Shown: positions 44,660 to 54,008, numbered from the stretch's first letter. The stretch is DNA of 64,000 nucleotides from Rhodoferax potami (GCF_032193765.1 NZ_JAVBIJ010000001.1:3472001-3536000), one strand, 5' to 3'. Numbers and translations: made by a program. The notes: generated by a model not told the origin, from the sequence alone.

Positions 44660-45922
44660 TTAGCGCTCAGTGCTGGTTGCGCGGATCACGGAGGCCAGGC
44701 GGCGCTGGGCCTCCGGGGTTTCCATGCGGGAGTCGGTCAGGTAGCGCCACAGGGTCTGGGCCACCGCGTCTTTGATGGCTTCGTCCGCTGCCATGCGGTG
44801 GGCCAGGCTGGGTACGCGCGCATTGCGCGCAAGGGCAAAGGTTTCCCACGAGTCGCGGGCGCAGCTGTCGAGTGCAGCGGGATCAATATCGCGGCGCACC
44901 GGCACCGCGCCTTTAATGCGGTTGTAGGCCAGCTGCGCCGGAATGCCGGTGACCACCTCGGCCATTTTTTCTTGGGCAGCCTCGCGCGGGCGGGCGCTCA
45001 CCAGCATGGCCAGGGTGTCCACGCTGTAGAGGTGCATGTTCTCGGTGCCCGGCACTACGGCGCAGCCGAAGTCGCGCACCGGGCTGGCGCCCCAGGCCAT
45101 GAGTTCGCCCTTGGCCCAGTCGCCCATGATCATCATGCCGGCGTTGTCGGCCATGAGCTCGCGGGTGCTCTCGGTCCAGGGGCGCTCCACCGGCGCATCG
45201 GTAGCCAGTGCGCGCAGCCAGCGCAGGCGCTGCAGGGCGCGCTCTACGCGGGCGTCCATCCAGGCGCTGCTCTTGCGCTGCACGATCAGTTCGCGATAGA
45301 GCGCAGGGCCAGCGTCGCCGAGCAGCACGGTCTCAAACACGGTGGCAATCTGCCAGGGCTCGTCGCTCCAGGCCAGTGGCCGTATGCCTTTGGCCTGCAG
45401 CTTGCGGGCGGCCATTTCAAATTCGGCCCAGCTGCGGGGCGGCGTGAGGCCCAGCTTGCTGAAGACCTTGCGGTTGTAGAGCAGGGTGTTGATGCGCTGA
45501 ATGCCCAGTGGCGCGGCAATCACATCGCCCTTGTAGGTGACGAGTTCAAGCACGGTAGGGAACAGCACCTGCGACCAGCGCTGGCGCTGCGCCACCGCAT
45601 TGAGTGGCATCACCAGCCCGATGTCGGCCCAGTCGGTCAGAGTGGTGCCGATGAGCTGCGCCACATCCGGCGGGTCACCCATGAGCACCCGGCTCTTGAG
45701 CACTTTGACAGCCGCCATGCCCCCGCCACCGGGGATGGCGGCATCCTTCCACTGCACGCCGGCCTGCGCCAGCTGCAGGGCCAGCTGGTCGGCAGCTTTG
45801 CGCTCGCTGGCCGAGGTCCACCAGTGCAGCACGTCCATGGGCACCCCCGTGGGCTGCGCCTGTGCGCTGTGCAGGCAGACACAACACAGCAGCAGGGTGG
45901 CGAGGCGGGCGAAACCTTTCAT
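44660..45922 (-). CDS. sugar ABC-type substrate-binding protein in the two-component operon
   Basis: A 420-residue periplasmic protein with a signal peptide (LLLCCVCLHSAQAQ). It has the extracellular solute-binding family 1 pattern: DVLHWWTSASERKAADQLA, GGGMAAVKVLKSRVLMGDPPDVAQL, and GIRPLAWSDEPWQIATVFE. It starts the operon that continues with the regulator (17 bp later) and kinase, and has no permease genes of its own. It is therefore more likely a sensor-side sugar receptor than, or in addition to, a transport component. Confidence 0.85.
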   Translation of the reverse strand: MKGFARLATLLLCCVCLHSAQAQPTGVPMDVLHWWTSASERKAADQLALQLAQAGVQWKDAAIPGGGGMAAVKVLKSRVLMGDPPDVAQLIGTTLTDWADIGLVMPLNAVAQRQRWSQVLFPTVLELVTYKGDVIAAPLGIQRINTLLYNRKVFSKLGLTPPRSWAEFEMAARKLQAKGIRPLAWSDEPWQIATVFETVLLGDAGPALYRELIVQRKSSAWMDARVERALQRLRWLRALATDAPVERPWTESTRELMADNAGMMIMGDWAKGELMAWGASPVRDFGCAVVPGTENMHLYSVDTLAMLVSARPREAAQEKMAEVVTGIPAQLAYNRIKGAVPVRRDIDPAALDSCARDSWETFALARNARVPSLAHRMAADEAIKDAVAQTLWRYLTDSRMETPEAQRRLASVIRATSTER

Positions 45923-46067
45923 TTCCTGTCGATTTGTAATGTTGTGTATGCCTGCCCGTCCGCACCCCCGCCAGCGGCCTTAGCGGGGGCCGCGCGGCAG
46001 GTAATAAAGCGTAATGCGCAGGGGCGGTGCATGGCGAAAAAATCCAATGGAATCAACGACTTATCTT

Positions 46068-46103
46068 TGTAATAGGGCCTGCTTGGTGCGGTTTGATATT
46101 ACA
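46068..46103. promoter_or_regulatory. inverted repeat in the divergent sugar promoter region
   Basis: TGTAATA (46068-46074) and TATTACA (46097-46103) are spaced 22 nt apart, about 90 bp before the uptake operon and 145 bp from the sensor operon. This is a candidate site for the response regulator, but the arms are short. Confidence 0.4.
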
Positions 46104-46191
46104 GGGGTCAAAGCATAACCTCCGCCCCACTGAACGGCTACCGCCATGCACGGAGCCGGCAGTTTCATTCAACAAATGATCAGGAGATTCC

Positions 46192-47439
46192 ATGTCCCAT
46201 TCCCTTCGCCTCGCCGCAGCTGCGGCAGCGCTGGTTTGCAGTAGCTTTGCAGGTGCCGGTACCCTAACGATTGAGAGCTGGCGTGTCGACGACAAAACAC
46301 TCTGGGAAGACGTGCTGTTGCCCGCCTTCTACAAAGCCCACCCCGGCATTACCGTCAAGTTCGCGCCCACTGCGCCGCCTGAGTACAACTCTGCGCTGAA
46401 TGCCCGCTTGACCGCTGGCACTGCAGGTGACTTGGTGACCTGCCGCCCGTTTGACGTGTCCTTGGACCTGTACAAGAAGGGCCACCTGGACAAGCTCAAC
46501 GGCAACGCCGCCCTGAAGAACTTCCCCGAGTCCGCCCAAGTGGCGTGGCAGACCGATGACGGCAAGGACACCTACTGCGTGCCCATGGCGTCGGTGATCC
46601 ACGGTTTCTTCTACAACAAGAAGGTGTTTACCGAGCTCGGCCTGAACCCGCCCGTGACCGAAGCTGACTTCTTCAATGTGCTGGACAAGGTCAAGGCCGC
46701 CGGCAAGGTCGCTCCGATTGCCATGGGCACCGCCGACCAGTGGGAAACCCACCAGATCGTGTACACCGGCATCGGCCCGAACTACTGGAAGGGCGAGGAA
46801 GGTCGCAAGGCACTGATCGCCGGCAAGAAGAAGTTCACCGACCCCGAGTTTGTGAAAACCTGGGACGTGATGGGCAAGTGGGCCAACTACCTGCCCAAGG
46901 GCTACCAGGCCCAGACCTATGGCGATTCGCAAAACCTGTTCGGTAGCGGCCGTGCAGCGATTTACCCGACCGGATCGTGGGACATCTCCTATTTTGAAGG
47001 CAACAGCAAAGTGGAATTCGGCGCCTTCAAGCCGCCCGTGGCCAAGGCTGGTGACCCTTGCTATATCTCGGACCACACCGACATCGCCATGGGTGTGAAC
47101 AGCAAGAGCAAGAACAAGGCAGACGCCCAGGTGTTCCTGAACTGGCTGGCGAGCAAAGAGTTTGCCGACCTGTACACCAACAAGGTGACCGGGTTCTTCT
47201 CGCTCTCTAACCATGCGATTGATGTGAAGAACCCGGTGGCCAAGGAAATGATCGGCTGGCGCAAGCAGTGCAAGAGCACCATCCGCCTGAACGCCCAGAT
47301 CATGAGCCGCGGTACCCCGAGCATGGAAAACGAGTTCTGGAACGTGAACTCCCAGGTCATGAACGGAAAGATGGCGCCCAAAGATGCTGCTGCGCAGATC
47401 CAGAACGGTTTTGCCAAGTGGTACACGCCTGCGAAGTAA
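46192..47439 (+). CDS. amino-sugar ABC transporter, substrate-binding protein
   Basis: A 415-residue periplasmic binding protein (solute-binding family 1) with a signal peptide ending near residue 23 (SSFAGAGT). LTIESWRVDDKTLWEDVLLPAFYKAHPGI and VPMASVIHGFFYNKKVFTELGL are characteristic. It starts an operon with two permeases, an ATPase, a GlcNAc kinase and a GlcN6P deaminase, so GlcNAc or a chitin oligomer is the likely ligand. Its ribosome binding site, CAGGAGA, is strong. Confidence 0.9.
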   Translation: MSHSLRLAAAAAALVCSSFAGAGTLTIESWRVDDKTLWEDVLLPAFYKAHPGITVKFAPTAPPEYNSALNARLTAGTAGDLVTCRPFDVSLDLYKKGHLDKLNGNAALKNFPESAQVAWQTDDGKDTYCVPMASVIHGFFYNKKVFTELGLNPPVTEADFFNVLDKVKAAGKVAPIAMGTADQWETHQIVYTGIGPNYWKGEEGRKALIAGKKKFTDPEFVKTWDVMGKWANYLPKGYQAQTYGDSQNLFGSGRAAIYPTGSWDISYFEGNSKVEFGAFKPPVAKAGDPCYISDHTDIAMGVNSKSKNKADAQVFLNWLASKEFADLYTNKVTGFFSLSNHAIDVKNPVAKEMIGWRKQCKSTIRLNAQIMSRGTPSMENEFWNVNSQVMNGKMAPKDAAAQIQNGFAKWYTPAK

Positions 47440-47550
47440 AGCGCAGCGTGTGAGTCAAGGGTGCAGGCCGGTGGCTTGCACTCCGGCGGCGCCCAGCAGG
47501 GGCGTCGCTTCCCCCGTTCTCCTTTGTCTCTTTGACCAACAAGGTCTCCC

Positions 47551-48465
47551 ATGAAACTCGGCTTTTCCTGGCGGGTGCTGGTGTTTATCGCCCCGGCATT
47601 GCTGATCTACGCCACCTTCAGCGCCTTGCCGCTGATCGATACCCTGCGCTTAGGCCTCTACAGCGCAGACGACACCGGCCTGCGCAGCTTCACCGGCCTC
47701 TCGAACTACCAGACCATCTTGAGTGACCCGCAGTGGTCGGCCAGCTTCTGGAATGCGATGGGCAACAACCTGAAGTTCTTCGGCATCCACATGCTGGTGC
47801 AAAACCCGGTGGGCCTGCTGTTGGCGGCCCTGCTGTCGCTGCGCAATGTGCGCTTTGCGGCCACCTACCGCACCGTGTTCTTTTTGCCCACGCTGCTGTC
47901 GGTGGTGATCATCGGCTTTGTGTGGCAGCTTATCTTGTCGCCGCTGTGGGGCGTGTCTGAGCGGCTTTTGACACTGGTGGGCCTGGGCGACTGGTTCGCC
48001 CCTTGGCTGGGGCTGGAGAGCTCGGCGTTGATCACCGTGTCGTTGATGTCGGTGTGGCAGTACATCGGCGTGCCGATGATGCTGATTTATGCCGCGCTGA
48101 TCGCTATTCCGGAGGACATCATCGAGGCCGCCGTGGTCGAGGGCGCCTCGCCCTGGCGCATCTTCTGGCAGATCCGCCTGCCGCTCATCCTGCCCACGCT
48201 GGGGCTGGTGACCATCCTGACCTTTGTGGCCAACTTCAACGCGTTTGACTTGATCTACACGGTCAAGGGCGCGGTGGCAGGCCCCAACTACAGCACTGAC
48301 ATTCTGGGCACGCTGTTCTACCGCACCTTCTTCGGCTATCAGTCGCAAGTGGCCAGCCCGACCATGGGCGCGGCCGTGGCTACGCTCATGTTCCTCGTGA
48401 TTCTGGTGGGCGTGGCGGTGTACTTCCTCGCGGTGCAGCGCAAGCTGCAGCGCTTTGCAATGTGA
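47551..48465 (+). CDS. amino-sugar ABC transporter, permease (MalF-type)
   Basis: A 304-residue permease with six membrane helices. The EAA loop reads VVEGASPWRIFWQIRLPLILPTLG and contacts the ATPase. It begins 111 bp after the binding protein stop and is followed at once by the second permease. Together they form the inner-membrane channel. Confidence 0.9.
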   Translation: MKLGFSWRVLVFIAPALLIYATFSALPLIDTLRLGLYSADDTGLRSFTGLSNYQTILSDPQWSASFWNAMGNNLKFFGIHMLVQNPVGLLLAALLSLRNVRFAATYRTVFFLPTLLSVVIIGFVWQLILSPLWGVSERLLTLVGLGDWFAPWLGLESSALITVSLMSVWQYIGVPMMLIYAALIAIPEDIIEAAVVEGASPWRIFWQIRLPLILPTLGLVTILTFVANFNAFDLIYTVKGAVAGPNYSTDILGTLFYRTFFGYQSQVASPTMGAAVATLMFLVILVGVAVYFLAVQRKLQRFAM

Positions 48466-48473
48466 GGCCGCCC

Positions 48474-49328
48474 ATGGCAAACCACACCTCTTCCAAATCG
48501 CTGCCTTTCGCGCCCAGCCGCGTGTTTGTGCACCTGACTCTCATTAGCTATTTGCTGCTGGCGCTACTGCCTATCTTGTTGGTGTTCATGAACTCGTTCA
48601 AGAGCCGTGACGCGATCTTCAACGACCCGCTGTCGTGGCCTACGCCCGAGACGTTTTCGCTCATCGGCTACACCAAGGTGCTGGGCCGCTCGGACGTGCT
48701 GATGTACTTCGGCAACAGCTTCATCGTCACGATTGCGTCGCTGTTTTTCATATTGCTGTTCGGGGCCATGGCGGCCTGGGGCTTGTCGGAATACCGCTTC
48801 AAGGGCAACCGCTGGCTGAAGTTCTTTTTTGCCTTCGGCATCATGGTGCCTATCCGCCTCGGCACGGTGTCCATTCTGCAGCTGATGGTGGAGCTCAACC
48901 TCGTCAACACCCTCACCGCACTGGTGCTGGTGTATGTGGCACAGGGCCTGCCGCTGGCCATCATGATCCTGTCAGAGTTCATGGGGCAGGTGCCCGGTGA
49001 GCTCAAGGATGCGGCGCGTTGCGACGGCATTGACGAGTTCCGCATCTTCTTCCAGGTGGTGGTGCCGCTGATCCGCCCGGCCATTGCCACGGTGGCCGTG
49101 TTCACCATGGTGCCTATCTGGAACGACCTGTGGTTTCCGCTGATCCTCGCGCCTTCCGAGCAGACACAGACCATCACCCTGGGGATCCAGCAGTTCGTGG
49201 GGCAGTACGCCACTGACTGGAATGCCGTGTTGGCCTCGCTCTCGCTGGCCATCGTGCCGGTGGTCACCCTCTACGCCCTCTTCTCCCGTCAACTGATCCG
49301 CGGCATCACCGCGGGCGCCGTCAAGTAA
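48474..49328 (+). CDS. amino-sugar ABC transporter, permease (MalG-type)
   Basis: A 284-residue permease with six helices. The EAA loop reads DAARCDGIDEFRIFFQVVVPLIRPAIATVA. ATG 48474 (MANHTSS) is 8 bp after the first permease stop; an in-frame upstream codon at 48462 overlaps that gene. It pairs with the MalF-type protein in the sugar channel. Confidence 0.9.
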   Translation: MANHTSSKSLPFAPSRVFVHLTLISYLLLALLPILLVFMNSFKSRDAIFNDPLSWPTPETFSLIGYTKVLGRSDVLMYFGNSFIVTIASLFFILLFGAMAAWGLSEYRFKGNRWLKFFFAFGIMVPIRLGTVSILQLMVELNLVNTLTALVLVYVAQGLPLAIMILSEFMGQVPGELKDAARCDGIDEFRIFFQVVVPLIRPAIATVAVFTMVPIWNDLWFPLILAPSEQTQTITLGIQQFVGQYATDWNAVLASLSLAIVPVVTLYALFSRQLIRGITAGAVK

Positions 49329-49339
49329 AGCAGAACACC

Positions 49340-50482
49340 ATGGCAAGCGTTTCCCTCACCAACATCAGCAAGCGCTACGGCAACAACGCGCCGGTGCTGC
49401 ACAACATCAACCTCGAGATCGAGCACGGCGAACTGGTGGTGCTGGTCGGCCCCAGCGGCTGTGGCAAGTCCACCTTGTTGCGTGTGCTCTGCGGGCTCGA
49501 AGACATCAGCAGTGGCGAGCTGCGCATCGGCGACGACCTGGTCAACGACCTGCCGCCCGCCGAGCGCGGTATTGCCATGGTGTTCCAGAGCTACGCGCTC
49601 TACCCGCACATGACGGTGTACCGCAACATGTCGTTCGGGCTCAAGATCCACGGCGCCAACAAGGCCGACATCGACAAGCGCGTGCGCGACGCCGCCAAGG
49701 TGCTGCACATCGACCACCTGCTGGAACGCTTGCCGCGCGAGCTCTCGGGCGGGCAGCGCCAACGCGTGGCCATTGGCCGTGCCATCGTGCGCGAGCCGCG
49801 CTTGTTTTTGTTTGACGAGCCGCTCTCGAATCTGGATGCTGCGCTGCGCGCCAAGACCCGCATCGAGCTGGCCCGTCTGCACCGCGACCTGGGCGCCACC
49901 ATGGTCTATGTGACGCACGATCAGGTGGAAGCCATGACCTTGGGCGACAAAATTGTGGTGCTCAGCGAAGGCCATGTGCAGCAGGCTGGCACCCCGCTCA
50001 CGCTGTATCAGCAGCCTGCCAACCGCTTTGTAGCGACCTTCATCGGCTCGCCCACCATCAACCTGTTGCCGGCCCGTGTGGTGGAGGTGCTCGACGGCGG
50101 CGCCCGCCTGCTGTTGGGCAATGGCAGCAAGGTGCTGGCCACGGTGGACAGCAGCCAGCTGCAAGTGGGTGAAAGTGTGGAAGTGGGCCTGCGCCCCGAG
50201 CACTGCGAAGTGCTGCCCGCCGGTGTGGCGCCTGCAGCGGACGACACCGCCCTGGACGCCGAGATCACGCTGGTGGAGCACCTGGGTGAGTCCAACCTGC
50301 TGTACCTCAAGATGGACGACGGGCAGGAGCTGATCGTGCGTGGTGACGGCAATGCCGAAGTGCGCCTGGGCGACTCGGTCATTGTGCGTGCGGCACCTTC
50401 GGCCCTGTACCTCTTCCGCGCTGACGGCGTGGCCTGCACCCGCTTGAACCCCGGCAACATGCGCTCGGCCCATGCACGCTGA
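49340..50482 (+). CDS. sugar ABC transporter ATPase (UgpC/MsmK-type)
   Basis: A 380-residue ATPase. Walker A is GPSGCGKST, signature LSGGQRQRVAIGRAIV, Walker B LFLFDEPLSNLD, H-loop VTHDQ. The C-terminal OB-fold (TOBE) regulatory region is present from about residue 240 (GSPTINLLPARVV). It powers the sugar import channel and overlaps the next gene (kinase) by 11 bp, indicating translational coupling. Confidence 0.94.
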   Translation: MASVSLTNISKRYGNNAPVLHNINLEIEHGELVVLVGPSGCGKSTLLRVLCGLEDISSGELRIGDDLVNDLPPAERGIAMVFQSYALYPHMTVYRNMSFGLKIHGANKADIDKRVRDAAKVLHIDHLLERLPRELSGGQRQRVAIGRAIVREPRLFLFDEPLSNLDAALRAKTRIELARLHRDLGATMVYVTHDQVEAMTLGDKIVVLSEGHVQQAGTPLTLYQQPANRFVATFIGSPTINLLPARVVEVLDGGARLLLGNGSKVLATVDSSQLQVGESVEVGLRPEHCEVLPAGVAPAADDTALDAEITLVEHLGESNLLYLKMDDGQELIVRGDGNAEVRLGDSVIVRAAPSALYLFRADGVACTRLNPGNMRSAHAR

Positions 50483-51362
50483 GTCGCTGCCCGCACACAT
50501 TCACTACGCCATCGGCATTGACGGCGGCGGCACCAGCACCCGCGCGCGGGTGGTGCACCGCAGTGGTGTGGTGGTGGGTGAGGGCAAGGCCGGTGCCTCG
50601 GGCCTTATGCAAGGTATCCCGCAAGCCTGGCGCCACATTGCACAGGCTATTTCGCACGCTACCGAGGGCAGGTTGCAGGCCGGCTGGCCGCAGCCTGTGC
50701 CGGCCAACTGCGCCTTGGGGCTGGGCTTGGCCGGTGCCAACAACCGGGGGTGGCACGCAGACTTTCTGGCCGCTGACCCAGGCTATGCCAGGCTCAAGCT
50801 GGAGTCGGATGCGGTGACCGCTTTGTGGGGTGCCCACGGCGGGAATGCCGGGGCCTTGGTGATTGTGGGCACAGGCGCTATCGGGCTGGCCCTGTTGCCC
50901 GATGGTCAACAGCGCGTCAGCGGTGGCTGGGGCTTTCCGTGCGGGGACGACGGTAGCGGCGCCGATATCGGCCTGCGCGCCGTGAACCTGACCCAGCGCT
51001 CGTTGGATGGGCGGGCTGTGGCTGGGCCTTTGAGTACTGCGATTCTGCAAGCCACCGGCGACACTCCCGACGCTTTGTTGGCATGGACGGGTGCCGCACG
51101 CCAGTTTGAGTACGCCACGCTGGTGCCTTGTGTGTTCGCCCATGAGCACCAGGACCCGGAGGCCGCTCGCCTGCTCTGCTACTCCTTGGAGCAGCTCGAG
51201 TCACTCGCCCGCGCTGTAGATCCCAACCACACGCTGCCGCTGGTGGTGGCCGGCAGCATCGGCCAGCGCCTGGTGCCCCGGCTCAGTGGCTTGGTGGGTG
51301 CGTGTGTAGTGCCACCGCAGGGCGACGCCATGGACGGCGCCCTGACCCTGTGTATGCAATGA
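50472..51362 (+). CDS. N-acetylglucosamine kinase (BadF/BcrA ATPase family)
   Basis: A 296-residue ASKHA kinase. GIDGGGTSTRARVV is the phosphate-1 motif; GLGLAGANNRGW, VIVGTGAIGLALL and GGWGFPCGDDGSGADIGLRA match GlcNAc/glucosamine kinases of this family. It would phosphorylate imported GlcNAc to GlcNAc-6-P, the substrate of NagA. It overlaps the ATPase gene and ends 1 bp before an ATG of the deaminase gene. Confidence 0.88.
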   Translation: MHAESLPAHIHYAIGIDGGGTSTRARVVHRSGVVVGEGKAGASGLMQGIPQAWRHIAQAISHATEGRLQAGWPQPVPANCALGLGLAGANNRGWHADFLAADPGYARLKLESDAVTALWGAHGGNAGALVIVGTGAIGLALLPDGQQRVSGGWGFPCGDDGSGADIGLRAVNLTQRSLDGRAVAGPLSTAILQATGDTPDALLAWTGAARQFEYATLVPCVFAHEHQDPEAARLLCYSLEQLESLARAVDPNHTLPLVVAGSIGQRLVPRLSGLVGACVVPPQGDAMDGALTLCMQ

Positions 51363-51381
51363 CATGAAGAGAGATTCCGGA

Positions 51382-52404
51382 ATGACAACATTGATGTTGC
51401 AAGAGGCCCTGTCCTCAGCGCGCCAGGTGGCGCAACAACTGGCCGGCGACGAAGGTCGCTACGCCGCCCTCGGCAAGGCGCTTCGCGCGCTACCGCCCCA
51501 GGGTGCGGTCACCATTGCCCGCGGCAGCTCGGACCACGCAGCCGCCTACTTCGCCTATTTGGTGATGTCGCGCACCGGGCAGCTGGTGACCTCGCTGCCC
51601 ATGTCGCTGCTCACCCTTTACAAGGCGCCCATGGCGCGGCAGCGGGTGCTGGCGGTGTCCATCTCGCAGTCGGGCCGCAGCCCGGACTTGTACGAGCCGA
51701 TGCAGGTGTTTGAAAAAGCCGGGGCGACCACGGTGGCGCTGGTGAACGACATCAGCTCGCCGCTGGCGCAAGCGGTGGACTGGGCCATGCCCTTGCACGC
51801 CGGCCCCGAGAAGAGTGTGGCGGCCACCAAGAGCTTTATTTGCGGTTTGGTGGGCGGTGCACGGCTGGCCGCGCACTGGGGTGCCCATGCAGATTTGCTG
51901 GAGGCCTTGAAGACACTGCCAGCGGCGCTGGAACAGGCTTGCCAGCAGGACTGGAGCGCTGCTATCGAGCCCCTGCGCACCGCCAGCCAGCTCATGGTGA
52001 TAGGCCGCGGCCCGGGACTGGCGATTGCGCAGGAGGCGGCTCTCAAGTTCAAGGAGACCTGCGGTATTCAGGCCGAGGCCTTCAGTGGCGCCGAAGTCAA
52101 ACACGGCCCCATGGCGCTGGTGAACGACAACTACCCGATGCTGATTTTTGCCCTGCGCGGCCCGGCCCAGCAGAGCCTGATTACTTTGGCCGCCGAGATG
52201 CGCGGCCGTGGCGCACGGGTGCTCTTGGCTGCACCGGCCGATGTGGCAGAGCGGGACCTCACCCTCTCCACCGCTCCGCAGGAGGACCTGGACCCTATCA
52301 CCGCCATCCAGAGCTTCTATTTGCTGGTGGAAGCCGTGGCCCGTGCGCGCGGGCTGGACCCGGACCAGCCGCCCCATCTCTCGAAAGTCACAAGCACCCG
52401 ATAA
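51382..52404 (+). CDS. nagB-II: SIS-domain glucosamine-6-phosphate deaminase (NagB-II type)
   Basis: A 340-residue protein with two SIS domains. ARGSSDHAAAYFAYLVMSRTGQLV and VSISQSGRSPDLYEPMQVFEKAG bind the phosphosugar; EKSVAATKSFICGLV and EAFSGAEVKHGPMALVND mark the NagB-II family. The enzyme converts GlcN-6-P to fructose-6-P and ammonia and is unrelated to classic NagB. ATG 51382 (MTTLMLQEAL) follows GAAGAGAG and fits the family start; ATG 51364 would add six residues. Confidence 0.87.
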   Translation: MTTLMLQEALSSARQVAQQLAGDEGRYAALGKALRALPPQGAVTIARGSSDHAAAYFAYLVMSRTGQLVTSLPMSLLTLYKAPMARQRVLAVSISQSGRSPDLYEPMQVFEKAGATTVALVNDISSPLAQAVDWAMPLHAGPEKSVAATKSFICGLVGGARLAAHWGAHADLLEALKTLPAALEQACQQDWSAAIEPLRTASQLMVIGRGPGLAIAQEAALKFKETCGIQAEAFSGAEVKHGPMALVNDNYPMLIFALRGPAQQSLITLAAEMRGRGARVLLAAPADVAERDLTLSTAPQEDLDPITAIQSFYLLVEAVARARGLDPDQPPHLSKVTSTR

Positions 52405-52413
52405 ACTGGGGGA

Positions 52414-53208
52414 ATGACATTTGAAACTTTGACGATAGACGGTGCGCCTGCAGTCCGGCTGCAGGGCCCGCACGGGGACTCGGTTACTGCGCTGCTGCGG
52501 GGTGGCCAGGTGATCTCGTGGATCGATGCAAGCGGCACCGAGCGCTTGTATTGCAGCCCGCTCTCGCCACTGGCCGGCCCGCAAGCCGTGCGGGGCGGGG
52601 TGCCGGTGATTTTTCCGCAATTCAGTGGGCGCGGCCCCCTGATGCGCCATGGCTTTGCCCGCACCCGCGACTGGGCTTTGGCCGACACACCCGCCGGTGC
52701 CGTCCACCCCACGCTGGTCTTGCGCATGGAACATGCCGCCGCAGAAACCGAGCTGTGGGCCCATGACTGTGTGTGTACCCTGACCGTGGTTCTGGAGGCG
52801 GCTGGCCTGCGCATCACGCTGGCAGTGCACAACACCGGCAGCAGCCCCTTGACTTTCCATGCTGCACTCCACACCTACCTCGAGGTGGGTGACGTCACCC
52901 AAACCACGCTGGCCGGCGTGTTGCCCCAAGGCGAGGTCTTGTCGCTGGCCGAGCCGATTGACCACTTGTTTGAATCTGTGCCCGGACCCTTTGCCCTGCG
53001 CAGCCCTGCCAGTGCCTTGGACATGGCCCACGCAGGCTTTACCGACGCAGTGGTCTGGAACCCCGGGCCGCAGGCCGTGATTGCCGACTTGCCCGCCGGA
53101 GGCTATGCCCGCTTTCTGTGTGTGGAGGCGGCCTCGGTGGGTGTGCCGGTGCAGCTGACACCGGGCGCGCACTGGCAAGGTAGCCAGTACTTGGTCACCG
53201 CCACGTAG
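52414..53208 (+). CDS. D-hexose-6-phosphate mutarotase (YeaD-like)
   Basis: A 264-residue aldose-1-epimerase-fold enzyme. GGVPVIFPQFSGRGPLMRHGFART holds one conserved His/Arg set, and FHAALHTYLEVGDV the catalytic His. It would interconvert anomers of hexose-6-phosphates. It follows the deaminase by 9 bp and closes the amino-sugar operon. Confidence 0.87.
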   Translation: MTFETLTIDGAPAVRLQGPHGDSVTALLRGGQVISWIDASGTERLYCSPLSPLAGPQAVRGGVPVIFPQFSGRGPLMRHGFARTRDWALADTPAGAVHPTLVLRMEHAAAETELWAHDCVCTLTVVLEAAGLRITLAVHNTGSSPLTFHAALHTYLEVGDVTQTTLAGVLPQGEVLSLAEPIDHLFESVPGPFALRSPASALDMAHAGFTDAVVWNPGPQAVIADLPAGGYARFLCVEAASVGVPVQLTPGAHWQGSQYLVTAT

Positions 53209-53274
53209 GGCTAAGCCCCGCTTTTTTACAATGCCGGCGCACACGGTGCCCGGCACCCTCTAACGGAAACCTCC

Positions 53275-53883
53275 ATGAATTCTCCTGAATCCTCCTCCAA
53301 GCGCCCCAAGTTGCGCCCCATTCCCAGTTTCATTTTTGCCAGCCGCTGGCTGCAGCTGCCGCTCTACATCGGGCTGATTGCGGCACAAGGTGTGTACGTC
53401 TTCCATTTCTGGCTGGAGCTGGTGCACTTGCTGGAAGCCGCTTTCGGCAGCCAGACCGCGCTGCAGGCGCTGGTGACCAGCATCGGCTACAAGTCAGATG
53501 TGCCGGTGCCCGCGCTAAACGAGACCATCATCATGCTGGTGGTGCTCGCGCTGATTGACGTGGTGATGATCTCCAACCTGCTGATCATGGTGATCGTGGG
53601 CGGCTACGAGACCTTTGTGAGCCGCATGGACCTCGACGGCCACCCCGACCAGCCCGAGTGGTTGAGCCATGTGAACGCGTCGGTGCTCAAGGTGAAGCTG
53701 GCTACCGCCATCATCGGCATCAGCTCCATCCACCTGCTCAAGACTTTTATCAACGCTGCCAACTACGACGAAAAAGTGCTGATCGCCCAAACGGCGATTC
53801 ACATCACTTTCTTGTTCTCGGCAATTGCGATTGCCTACACCGACAAGCTGCTCAACAGCAGCCACCAGAACACCAGCCACTAA
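53275..53883 (+). CDS. yqhA: YqhA-family (UPF0114) membrane protein
   Basis: A 202-residue protein with four membrane helices. [53 protein letters not shown] and [15 protein letters not shown] are diagnostic of UPF0114/TIGR00645. Function is unknown. A TACAAT -10-like element (near 53228) lies 45 bp upstream, separate from the amino-sugar operon. Confidence 0.92.
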   Translation: MNSPESSSKRPKLRPIPSFIFASRWLQLPLYIGLIAAQGVYVFHFWLELVHLLEAAFGSQTALQALVTSIGYKSDVPVPALNETIIMLVVLALIDVVMISNLLIMVIVGGYETFVSRMDLDGHPDQPEWLSHVNASVLKVKLATAIIGISSIHLLKTFINAANYDEKVLIAQTAIHITFLFSAIAIAYTDKLLNSSHQNTSH

Positions 53884-53895
53884 GGCAGGTTCGCC

Positions 53896-53919
53896 GCAGG
53901 CCACTAGGCAGTGGCCTGC
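53896..53919. other. strong hairpin after yqhA
   Basis: GCAGGCCACT-AGGC-AGTGGCCTGC is a perfect 10-bp stem with a 4-nt loop, 13 bp after the yqhA stop. No T run follows, so it is not a standard intrinsic terminator; it may protect the mRNA 3' end or assist Rho-dependent termination. Confidence 0.7.
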
Positions 53920-53936
53920 CCCCGGGGTGCAGGGTT

Positions 53937-54008
53937 TTGAATCAAATAAGCCTTTTGCCCACGTAAATACTGCGCTAGTAGCTACTAAAAATATAGCAAA
54001 AGTGGCGT
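53937..54008. repeat. dispersed AGTAGCTACTAAAA-type repeat
   Basis: AATCAAATAAGCCTTTTGCCCACGTAAATACTGCGCTAGTAGCTACTAAAAATATAGCAAA fills the spacer between yqhA and the ABC exporter. It is the longest and apparently best-preserved copy in the window. Confidence 0.65.

Noticed and set aside
53208..53230. GGGCTAAGCCC followed by TTTTTT as a terminator of the amino-sugar operon
   Set aside because: The hairpin would have a one-base loop; a shorter stem is too weak to call with confidence.
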